NCBI RefSeq assembly: GCF_020497125.1 | Contig: NC_059087.1 | Location: 17,703,925-17,767,924, forward strand | Reading direction: 5' to 3' | DNA length: 64,000 nt | Source: Mauremys mutica | Taxonomy: Eukaryota > Chordata > Testudines > Geoemydidae | Shown here: positions 11,401 through 23,400 of the stretch, piece by piece | Layout: every line of letters begins with the position of its first letter | Numbering within the stretch: the stretch's first letter is position 1 | Position numbers and translations under genes: made by a program | The notes under the pieces: model-generated | What the model saw: only the letters and a program-made list of their open reading frames with translations | Databases searched by the model: none | What the model was told of the DNA's origin: nothing

Positions 11401-14400
11401 ACACCAGATGGAACAGTCTTTGATTTGCTGTAAGTCATTCACTTCCATTTTTATTTTGTTTGTTTTGGTTTTTGTATAGGCTAAGTGACTTGCTCAAGGT
11501 CATGATTGGAATCTGTGTCAGAACTGGAATTAGCACTCACGAGTTCCTGTCTCTCCCTCTGGTGTTTAGATTTCTAGTCCAAGCCTGTCTCGCTTCTCAA
11601 ATGGTTCCGTTTCTCAAAATCATAGCTATATGTAGAAGGCTACAGCTGTTGCTGTAAATGCACAGTGTTTCTGTGGTGGAGCAGTGTGCTTTTAACTGTG
11701 CCTCTTGGCACAGGCTATTTTATGATGGTCCATAGCCTTTTGTGTTCCTACCAGTTTGATAGCATGGCAGGGGAACTTAGGTGTGAAGGGACTCAGATTT
11801 ATAATACATAAAAAATTCATCATGCAGCAGCACTTGGGGGTAACTTTGCCTACTATGTGCATTGGGAAGAGGAGTCATATAAACACTAAAAATGCCTTTG
11901 TTTCCCTCTCAGCTCACTTAGAGGTTTTTGGGACTGTTCGGTCATTTGGTTTCATTTCTGTGCAGATGTACTCACCACTGTTAAACTGCAGCAAGCAGTC
12001 AGTAAAAGCCAAGACCTGCAGATTAAAAAATGCCTTTGTCTTTCATTTTTAAAAGTCAGAAGGGGACATTGTTTTGTTTATGTAATGAGATGAGCCATCC
12101 ATAAATACTGTGGGGGAAAATTCTGCTGTGGAGTGTGCATCAGCTTTGCCCACTCATCTAGGGCAAATAACATTTTTGTAGGGTATGTAAAATATCACTT
12201 TATCATGGGAGGAGTTGGTGTGCTCATATGTACTGCAGCTTTTGCAAAGCTGCAGTACAGTGTCAATGATAAAAGGTCACTTGGTGCTGCTTGCCTCTTT
12301 CAAATACTTCTGTAGTTGGGCTTTCATAACCAGTTGGAGATGATAAAACAGGTCTTTACATTGAATGTGGGTTCCTAAGTCTGTGTATGACTTCCTGTCT
12401 TGTCTCCTCTCTTTTCAGGAGTATTGTTCCTTGGATAAAGAAGTATGGGACCAACCCAATCACAGGGGAGGTAGGTAGTAATGGTTTTATTAAAATACAT
12501 GTTGTTTTACTTGCTTATAGCTCTTACTTGATTTGTGAAGAGAGAAACTTGTGTCTCTTAGTTCCATAAATGGGTTCTGTGGGCTTTTAAATTGCTATTT
12601 ATAGGGGCAAATGTTGAAACTAAAATAAAGATTTACCAGGACATGTTTGTTTTAACCAAAAAATGGGAAATCTTTCTGACTGAATGCTAATATCCACAAT
12701 GCTCTCATGGTCCTAATTGCTTTCCCTGTGGAATGTAGTCTGTGCCTGATACATGCTTGGAAGGTAGGAAGGGAGAAGCAAGTCTGAAAAATTCCCCACA
12801 ATTTGTAGTGGCGGAGGCTGACAATGGGATGTTTAGGGTTCCCTGGAACTTGAATCCTGCTTGTCTTATTCCTGCATTGCACCTAGAAATTTCAGTGAGA
12901 TTGTGTGATGCTCTCAAGCCTGATTAGTCAGAGCAATAATTAGGGGTCCAGAAAAGGCTCTGATTGGATTAGAAGGTCTGCTTGTAAGAGGGAAGCAGAA
13001 CAGAACTTTGGTTAACGGCTCTTTTCAGTCAAAAATGACTGATATTAACCTGTGCTAATAACTGCAGAGGTTTTGCTGCTCATAATGCTGTTAGATCATG
13101 TTTTTAAAAGGATAGTGTTACGATATCATCTGTAAATTTCAAATCTTTTCTTCTATCTCACTGTTTATAATAACTCCATGGATGATTAAATCTTAAAACT
13201 GCAATCTTTGTTGTTCTTCCCTTCATTCTAAATGTTTGCTAGTTTGTTGTCGTAGGTTTGTGTATGAATGGTTAGTTTGTACAGCACTTTAAACACGTGA
13301 AGCACCATACAAGTGTGAAGCATTATTGTCAGTGTTATGCTGCTGCCATTGATTTTTCTTTTGCTGCTCATTAAAAAAAATATTAAAGTATTTATTTTGG
13401 GGGATAAAAGACAAATAGTTAAAAACTTTGCAAACAGATCTAAGCAAAACAAAACAGATCAGGTTTCAGGCCTACTGATCGGAACTGTTCCTTTAATTAT
13501 AGTCTGTGGGTACGTCTACAATACGGGACTATTCCGAATTTGCATAAACCGGTTTTGTAAAACAGATTTTATAAAATCGAGTGCGCGCGGCCACACTAAG
13601 CACATTAATTCGGTGGTGTGCGTCCACGGTCCGAGGCTAGCGTCGATTTCTGGAGCGTTGCACTGTGGGTAGCTATCCCGTAGCTATCCCATAGTTCCCG
13701 CAGCTTCCCCCGCCCCTTGGCATTTCCGGGTTTAGATCCCAGTGCCTGATGGGGCAAAAATCATTGTCGCGGGTGGTTCTGGGCACAGCCTCACCCCTCC
13801 CTCCCTGAAAGCAGCAGACAAGCGTTTCGCGCCTTTTTTGCTTGGTGAACTGTGCAGACGCCATAGCACAGCAAGCATGGACCCTGCTCAGCTCAATACC
13901 GCAATCGTGGATGTTTTAAACGCCTCGCACACTCTCGTGCAGTATATGGTGAACCAGGACCTTCAAACCGAGTCGAGGAGGAGGCGGATACGGCAGCGCG
14001 GCGATGACAGTGATGAGGACGTAGACACAGAATTTTCTCAAACCGCGGGCCCCGGCGCTTTGGAGATCCTGATGGTAATGGGGCAGATTCTATCCATTGA
14101 ACGCCGATTTTGGGCCCGGGAAACAAGCACTGACTGGTGGGACCGCATTGTGTTGCAGGTGTGGGACGATTCCCAGTGGCTGCGAAACTTTCGCATGCGT
14201 AAGGGCACTTTCATGGAACTTTGTGACTTGCTTGCCCCTGCCCTGAAACGCGATAATACCAAGATGAGAGCAGCCCTCACAGTAGAGAAGCGAGTGGCGA
14301 TAGCCCTGTGGAAGCTTGCAACGCCAGACAGCTACCGGTCAGTCGGGAATCAATTTGGAGTTGGAAAATCTACTGTGGGGGCTGCTGTGATGCAAGTAGC

Positions 14401-17400
14401 CAAAGCAATCACAAAGCTGCTGCTACGAAAGGTTGTGACTCTGGGAAACGTGCAGGCCATAGTGGATGGCTTTGCTGCACTGGGATTCCCTAACTGTGGG
14501 GGGGCGATAGATGGAACCCATATCCCTATCTTGGCACCGCAGCACCAGGGCACCCAGTACGTAAACCGGAAGGGGTACTTTTCAATGGTGCTGCAAGCAC
14601 TGGTGGATCACAAGGGACGTTTCACAAACATCCACGTGGGATGGCCAGGGAGGGTTCATGACGCTCGCGTATTCAGAAGCACTACTCTGTTTAAACGGCT
14701 GCAGCAAGGGAATTACTTCCCAGACCAGAAAATAACAGTTGGGGATGTTGAAATGCCTGTCGTTATCCTGGGGGACCCAGCCTACCCCTTGATGCCATGG
14801 CTCATGAAGCCATACACAGGCAGCCTGGACAGTGGTCAGGATCTGTTCAATTACAGGCTGAGCAAGTGCAGAATGGTGGTTGAATGTGCATTTGGCCGTT
14901 TAAAGGCGCGCTGGCGCACATTACTGACTCGCTCAGACCTCAGCCAAACCAATGTCCCCTATGTTATTGCTGCTTGCTGTATTCTCCACAATCTCTGTGA
15001 GAGTAAGGGGGAGACCTTTATGGCGGGGTGGGAGGCTGAGGCAAATCACCTGGCCGCTGATTACGCGCAGCCAGACACCAGGGAGATTAGAAGAGCACAC
15101 CAGGAAGCGATGCGCATCAGAGAAGCTTTGAAAAGGAGCTTCATCAATGGCCAGGGTACAGTGTGACTGCTGTGTTTGTTGATGAACACCCAACCCCCTT
15201 GATTGACTCATTCCCTGTAAGCAACTCACCCTCCCCCTTCGAGTACAGCTTACTTATTCAAATAAAGTCACTCTCGTTTAAAAATCATGAGTTCTTTATT
15301 AATTCATTATAAAAAGAGGGAGAGAAGTAAGGGTGTGGTTTGGGAGGAGGATAGGAAGGATGGAGAAGGCCATTAAAAAAATTTCACATTAACGACAGCC
15401 TTCTTGTTGGGCTGTCCACGGGGGTGGAGTGGGCAGGTGCACGGAGCCTCCCCCCACGCGTTCTTACACGTCTGGGTGAGGAGGATATGGAACATGGTGA
15501 GGGTTGAGGGTGGTTACACAGGGGCTGCAGCGGCACTCTGTGATCCTGCTGCCGTTCCTGAAGCTCCACCAGACGCCGGAGCACGTCAGTTTGATCACGC
15601 AGCAGCCCCAGAGTTGCATCCCGCCACCGCTGATCTTCCTGCCGCCACTTCTCATCTCGGTTGTCCCTCCTGTCCTCACGTTCATCCCTCCTGTCCTCAC
15701 GTTCACTGGCCTCTTTCCTGTAATTTGATACCACGTCCTTCCACTCATTCAGATGAGCTCTTTCATTGCGTGTAACTTCCATAATATCCGAGAACATCTC
15801 ATCTCGCGTCTTCTTTTTCCTCCGCCTTATCTGTGCTAGCCTTTGGGATGGAGGAGGGATGGTTGAAAAATTTGCAGCTGCATGAGGAAGATAAATATTT
15901 AGAAAGATACATTTTACAGAACAATGGTTATACTCTCTCACAGTGAACAGCACTATTCACCTAGCACATGTGATTTCCCTACAAGGTCACATTTTTCATC
16001 TTAATAGTGAGTGCTTGCAGCTCTGGAGTTACAGATCTCACAGACACAGGTCCAGGCATCAGAATTCAGCTTGCATGCGGCCATGGTAAGCCACTGTCTT
16101 TCGGCTTCTGTAGTGATTTACCCCTCCCCCCCAACGCATGGCTACTACCACGCTAGCTCCCTGCTAATCAACAACCTTCCCACCCCCCCACCCACTGCGT
16201 GGCTGGTAGCTTGGGGAAGATCGCCGATGACCAAACACAAAAAAGATCCTCGGCATTTCACTCCTCCCCTCCCCCCGCTTCGCTACGTGCAGGAAAGGTT
16301 TTTTTTAAGCAGCTGCAGTCCACGAACCCATTAGAAAAATGGCCACCCCCCTTACTTAAATTCCTGATTTTTAACCAGGTTATCCTGAACGATATCACTT
16401 TGCTGAGGATAACACAACAAGATAAAGAACGGATGCTTCTTGAATGCCAGCAGTCACCGGGACCATACGCTGCTATGCTTTGCCACTCAATGATACCTGA
16501 TTACTTGCTACATGCATGGCGTGGTAAAGTGTCCTACCATGGTGGGCGGAACAAGGCTGCCTTGCCCAGAAACCTTCTGCAAAGGCTTCTGGAGTACCTA
16601 CAGGAGCGCTTCATCGAGATGTCCCTGGAGGATTTCCTCTCAATCCCCGGACATGTTAACAAACTTTTCTAAGTAACTATACTGTCTGCGAATGCATCCC
16701 AAGTCCTCAGGGCAAATCAATCATTAAAAAACGCTTGCTTAAAAACCAATGTTTGCTATTTGCAAAGGTACACTCACCAGAGCTCCCTTCCATGGCGTCA
16801 TTGTCTGGGATAGTTGCTTGTGAGGGCTGGGAGGAGGGTGATTCCGTCAGGGTGATAAAAAGCTCCTGGCTGTTGGGGCTCACGGAGTGCTGTGTGCTCT
16901 CTGCTAGGTCGTCCTCCTCTTCTTCATCTTCATCTTCCCCGTCTGCATAATCCTCAACCATGGCAGAGATTACAACCCCCACCTCGGAATCCACGGTCAG
17001 GGGTGGGGTACTTGTGGCGCAGCCCCCTAAAATTGCATGCAGCTCAGCATAGAAGCGGCATGTTTTTCGACCTGCCCCGGACCTTCCGTTTGCTTCTTTG
17101 GTTTTCTGGTAGGCTTGTCTGAGCTCCTTAACTTTCACTCTGCACTGCACTGAGTCCCTGCTGTGGCCTTTATCCATCATAGCCTTAGAAATTCTTTCAA
17201 ATACTTTTTCATTTCGTCTTTTGGAACGCAGTTCTGTTAGCACTGAATCCTCTCCCCATATAGCGATCAGATCCAGTACCTCCCGTGCAGTCCATGCTGG
17301 GGCTCTTTTACGATTCTCAGGAGACTGCATTGTTAACTGTGCTGATGAGCTGTGCGTGGTTACCTGTGATGATGAGCTCTCCACGCTGGGGAAGCAGGAA

Positions 17401-20400
17401 ATGAATTTCAAAAGTTCGCGGGGCTTTTCCTGTCTACCTGGCCAGTGCATCCGAGTTCAGAATGCTGTCCAGAGCGGTCAGTGGTGCACTGTGGGATAGC
17501 TCCCGGAGGCCAATACCGTCGATTTGCGGCCACACTAACCATGGGCGGCAGGTTATATATTTGTGTGGGGCCCGGGCCCCAGCAATATTCAGGGCTGGGC
17601 GCCCTGCTCCAGCAATAGTTGGAGCTGGGTCTCTCCCTCGGACCTGCCTGGATCGGGCCCCGGGCCCCGCAGGTCTCCCCCCGCCGCCGCGACCCTGCCT
17701 GGAGCAGATCTCAGCCCCCGCCTGCCCCCCGCCTCCCCGCGTGTTCCGCGCCCCCCCCCCCCCGCTGTGTCGCGTCCCTGCCTGCTCCGTGCTGCTGGAG
17801 GGCTCCGAGCAGAACTGCTGTCTGCTGCCGCAGGGTCCTAGTGCCTGCCCAACACTAATGGCAAGGCAGGCTGCCCTTACCCTGAGCCTCTCCAACGCCC
17901 CAAACCCTCAGCCCCAGCCAGAGCCCTCTGCCCCCCTGCACCCTAATCCTCAGCCCCAGCCCTGAGCACCCCCACATCATGAACCCCTCATCCCCCTGCA
18001 CCCTAATCCTCAGCCCCAGCCAGAGCCCTCATCCCCCTGCACCCTAATCCTCAGCCCCAGCCAGAGCCCTCATCCCCCTGCACCCTAATCCTCAGCCCCA
18101 GCCCTGAGCACCTCCACAGCATGAACCCCTCATCCCCTGCACCCTAATCCTCTGCCCCAGCCCTGAGCGCCCCCACATCATGAACCCCTCATCCCCCTGC
18201 ACCCTAATCCTCTGCCCCAGCCCTGAGCACCCCCACATCATGAACCCCTCATCCCCCTGCACCCTAATCCTCAGCCCCAGCCCTGAGCACCCCCACATCA
18301 TGAACCCCTCATCCCTCTGCACCCTAATCCTCAGCCCCAGCCAGAGCCCTCATCCCCCTGCACCCTAATCCTCAGCCCCAGCCCTGAGCACCTCCACAGC
18401 ATGAACCCCTCATCCCCTGCACCCTAATCTTCAGCCCCAGCCCTGAGCGCCCCCACATCATGAACCCCTCATCCCCAGCCCCACAGCCCTCACCCCACAC
18501 TCCAAACCTCTGCCCTAGCCCTGAGCCCCCTCCTGCATCATGAACCCCTCATCCACAGCCCAACCCTCTTCCCTAGCCCTGAGCCCCCCGCATCATGAAC
18601 CCCTCATCCACAGCCCTCACCCCACAGCCCAACCCTCTTCCCTAGCCCTGAGCCCCCCCCGCATCATGAACCCCTCATCCACAGCCCTCACCCCACAGCC
18701 CAACCCTCTTCCCTAGCCCTGAGCCCCCTCGCATCATGAACCCCTCATCCACAGCCCTCACCCCACAGCCCAACCCTCTTCCCTAGCCCTGAGCCCCCTC
18801 CTGCATCATGTACCCCTCATCCTCAGCCCCACAGTCCTCACCCTGCACTCCCTCCTATCCCCAAACTCCCTCCCACTTCCCACACACCCCTTCCCAACCC
18901 CAAACTCCATCCCAAAGCCTGCACCCTTCACCTCCTCCTGCACACCCACCCCCTGCCCCAGCCCAGAGCCTGCACCCAGCACCCTTCCTGCACCCTAATC
19001 CCCAGCCCAGGATCTGCACCCCAGACCTCCCCCGCCGAGCCCCCTCCCAGAGCCTTAGGCAGGTGGGGGCGGAGTTGGGGGGGCGGAGTTGGGGGCGGGT
19101 TCTGGGCCCCACCAAAATTTTTACAAACTTGCCACCCATGACACTAACCCTATTCCGATATGTTAATCCCGATATTAGCGCTACTCCTCTCGTCGGGGAG
19201 GAGTACAGAAACCGATTTAAAGAGCCATTAAAATCGATATAAGGTGCCTCCTAGTGTGGACGGTTGTGGCGTTAAATCGATTTTACGCTCCTAAAACCGA
19301 TTTAAACGCCTAGTGTAGACCAGGCCTGAGAAGGAGTCTTTCCTTGCAATATGCTCTCTAGAGTAATTGCAGTTTCTTCTTTGAGCACAAGGTGGCAGTA
19401 ATTACACAGGATTGTCACTAGACTGCTTTGATTTCAGAGTGTGCTGTGGGAAGAGATTGCTTTTTGAAATGTCTCCTGTGTCCTCTTGGATTCCAGACTT
19501 CCCCAGCAGGCAGATGAGAGGAGATGCTTAAGTTGGATACAGCTTTCCAAACTCTAAACATGAGCAGGCTCTTTTAGAGCGAATATTCTCTTCAGTATTA
19601 TGCAGCTGGTAGCAAACCTGCAAGGGTGTTAAGTATGTTGGGGAAATGATCAAAGCTCTTCTTTTGGTAGGGAAGGAAAGGGGGAATGATGGCCTTTTCA
19701 TCCACTCTGCCCAGCCTGCAAGCACTTACTGCTCCACGGATCAGCTAAAGGCTTTTGGAACCTTGTTCAAAGCCGGCTAGATCTATTGTTCCCAGATAGT
19801 TTAAGACACCTATTTGTATTTAAAACCATGCAGAGTATTGTGTTTAAAAGTGCTTTGTGCAAACACAAAAAGAGGGAGTAATCGTGCTAGTAGTCTCTTT
19901 TATGTATGGTAGTATAGTCTCAGAGAAGCCCCTTTTCTTTTGACGCGTGGTGTGCAAGCCAGACTCAGAGCAGTTTCCCTCCCTTTCAGTAGAACATGAA
20001 GTGGTCCTGTAGCAGGGTTGTTCCATCTTACTATGTTAATTCAATAAGCCCTGTTCCATGGCGGACCATTGCCATCACTGGCCATAATGAACATGGTGTT
20101 CTGACATGCTGACTCTTGTCTCAGGAACAGGCCTGTGTTATAATTTCAGCTGGTGGAGACTGTACTTTAAAGAACTAGCGAGGCCAGTGCAAAATATTCA
20201 TGGTGATCTCTGAGAGCACTCAGTCTGTCTGTGAGCCATGACTCAGGTTTCCAAACTTCTGAGGCTCAGCTATGCCAACCTGACTGCCCTCCTACCTCTC
20301 CTCAGTAGTAATCCTCTTCCTCCCGTAATTCCTCTCTTTGGAGAACCCAATCTCTGAAGGTTGGTGGGGAAGAGAGAAACCCCATCTAGAGGGCTGTAGC

Positions 20401-23400
20401 CTCTGAAGGAAGAAGTTACATACACTGCTGCAGAAAAAAATGAAGACACTCTTGTTGCCTTATTGCTGAATCCATAGACAGGAGAAAGAAAGAAAAATGT
20501 AATTCCTTATCATTGCACCTGTGGTGAGCCCAGCCTAGGATCAATGGGGTGAAGATTGAGACTGAAGAGAATTGGGAGACATTGAGTTTGGGTTTCCTGG
20601 AAGGGCATCTCCTATACTATGTGGAGGTGGATAGTTTTGGGAGGTAGGAGGAGGAGGAAACCTGTGCTGGGGAGAGACCGGGTGGGAAGAGGATTTAAAG
20701 CCTTGAGTTTGTGCAGCCAGATCATAATTTTAGTGCCATCTTCTTAATCCATCATTGTTTTGCCATGTTCTGTTCCTCATACTATTTGCTTGGAGCTGAA
20801 AGCAGAAAGAAATTTTTCTGTGATGAGTTGGTGATTTATGCTGATATTTGCGTCTCCAGGCTTATTTAAGGAAAGAAATTAGGCAAGGTTAACTGACAGT
20901 AGTTTCATAATCTAGACAACAAAGTTACCTTGTGTGGATTTGCTGGAAGAAAATCTAGTCCAATGAGAAGGTGGGGACATGACTCTGAATAAATCATTTT
21001 CCCTTTTTCTGTAGTGAAGTTTAAAAACAGTGCTGGAATTTTGTATAGTTTACCCTCAAGTTGTTATGGTTTACTACTAGCTAGGCATTTTAGAGGTGCT
21101 GGACAGCCACTTTTCGTAGTGTTAACTATAGGCACTGACTTCTATCTAGCTATCAAACTCTTAGGTACTTATGACACCCCACCCCCATCCCCATCAATGT
21201 AGTATCTGAGCGCCTCAAAGTCTTGATTGTATTTATCCCCACCACAGCCCTGTAAAGCAAGACAGCGCAGGGCTGCTATTCCCATTTTACACATAGTCTC
21301 TCTCTGGCTCAGTACCCTAAGAGACTTTCCCAAAGTCATGCAGGGAATATGTGGGGATTAGGGAATTGAACCTGGGTCTCCCAAGTCCCAGGCCAGCATA
21401 CCAACCACTTCCTTCCTCTTCTAAAGGAACTTACAAATGTGCCGTGGTCACAGTTATTTTTATGTATAGTTTAAAAAAGCGTTTTTCTTTATACCCACCC
21501 CCTTCCCTCTGCTTCCTCATACTTTAATTCCTCTTTGTTTTTGAACATCCCCAGGAGGTACAGTGTGGATGCCAGTGTCCAAGAAACAAATCTGTATTGA
21601 CCTTTCTGACTTCCTCTTTGATTGTCCATGAGCTGCTCGAAAGGGTAATCTCATAATTCCTTACTTGGTGTGTTGTGATCTAAAACACTGATGTTACTAT
21701 GGTTATAATTTTGAAACCAGACTAAGCATCTCCTGCAGCTGAGCCACAACCTGTTGGGTGTTTCTGGCTGTCTTGCCTCCTTCCCCAAGCAATGTCTCTG
21801 AAGTTCCATCCAACACAGAATAAGTAGAAAAGCTGTAGTAATCTCATTCCTTGTACTGAGATCAGCACTTTGACATCTTGGGCTCACAAAGAGTTGTGTG
21901 CTTGACAGGATGTTTTACGTAACTGGCATATGACAGCACTGCCCAGCGTGCCCACACAAGTCAGCCAGCTGGGATCAGATGTACGTGTTTCTAAGGGATG
22001 AAGTTGTTCAGATTATATCTGGTCTGATGGACTGTCAGATATGAACAGATAATAGAACTGGATTCAGCTAGAAATGTGTATATTGTGGCAAAGGAGTTTC
22101 AAGGGAGACAATTCTGAGTTGAGGAATATTTTAAAAATGGGATGAATTAATTAAACACAATTAAGTAGTACAAAGAAGAAAAATGGGGGAGCTTTTCCAA
22201 TATTAGTCTCTGTTACACTCCGGTTCACTAATAATCTGCCTTTTGTGAGGAGAGTGCACTACTGTGACCTGGGCGTTGGGTTCCTGCATCTCTACTAGAG
22301 ACTTGCTCTGTGACCTTGGGCAAGTCACATGCCTCCCCCATCTCACAAGTTTCTGAGAGCTCTGTGCTTCATTATCTCCACTTTAATTATGGGAAAACTA
22401 ATACTTACCAATGCGGGGGTGTTGTAAGCCTTAGCACACTTCACAGAAGTGAATTAAGAGGTGATCTGCCAGGGCACAGTAAAGCATCTAATTTCTTTTT
22501 AAACAATGGAAATATTTTAATCTCTGGTATCTGTTTCCTAGGGCTGATCTAAGCACAGTTTTTTTTTTGCTACTCCTTTATCTGTCTGCTTCTAAACCAG
22601 GGATTCTCAAAGTGGGGGTAGGGACCCCTCAGGGGGTTGCAAGGTTATCACATGGGGGGTTGCGAGCTGTCAATCTCCACCCCAAATCCTGCTTTGGTGG
22701 GAGGGATAGCTCAGTGGTTTGCGCATTGGCCTGCTAAACCCAGGGTTGTGAGTTCAGTCCTTGAGAGGGACACTTAGGGATCTGGGAAAAAAAAAAATTG
22801 GTCCTGCTAGTGAAGGCAGGGGCTGGACTCAGTGACCTTTCAAGGTCCCTTCCAGTTCTAGGGGATTGGTATATCTCCAATTATTATTATTATTTGCCTC
22901 CATCATTTATAGAGGTGTTTAAATATATTAAAAGGTGTTTTTAATTTATAAGGGGGGGGGTCGCACTGAGGGGCTTGCTATGTGAAAGGTGTCACCAGTA
23001 AAAAAAAGTTTGAGAGCCACTGTTCTAAACCAATATAGATACGTGAATACAAAAATTGCATAGAGGCACCCCTTTGTCTGAGGAAGCCAAAATCCAAATG
23101 AAATCCACAGTAACAAAGGATGATTACAAAAGAATAGCATGAGCATGTAAAAACAAAAATCAGAACGGCTAAGGCACAAGGGACATTAAGGCAATAAGAA
23201 GAGGTGCTATAAATACATTAGGAGCAAGAGAAAGATGAAGGCAAGTGTAGGCCCTCTACTTTGTGGGGAAGGAGAGCTGTCAAAACAGAGCGAACAGGTT
23301 AAAGAATATTTAGATAACTTAGAAGTATTCAAGTCATCAGGGCACCATAGGGTACTTATTTAACGGGAGCAATTTTGGAACATTAGCAATTATCGTTAAG

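Larger units (their letters stand above)
13508..19326 (+). mobile_element. PIF/Harbinger transposon, full length (element 1), interrupted by a hAT insertion
   Basis: The left end GGGTACGTCTACAATACGG and the reverse complement of the right end GGCCTGGTCTACACTAGG are imperfect inverted repeats typical of these Harbinger elements. The flanking trinucleotides are TGT and TGA, so the usual 3-bp duplication has decayed or the boundary is off by a base. Inside are a transposase gene (+), a two-exon Myb/SANT-like gene (-) and a small ORF (+) in the Myb intron. All three read open through their proposed splices. Without the 1601-bp hAT insertion and its 8-bp duplication the element would be about 4.2 kb. 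It lies in PPIL2 intron 5 with the transposase on the PPIL2 sense strand. Confidence 0.9.

Noticed and set aside
17434..18370. Long Pro/Ser-rich frames in the C-rich array
   Set aside because: They are translations of the minisatellite inside a hAT element and have no independent support.
17926..18835. Regular repeats that could suggest a CRISPR-like array
   Set aside because: The copies are contiguous with no unique spacers, and the host is a vertebrate. This is a minisatellite.
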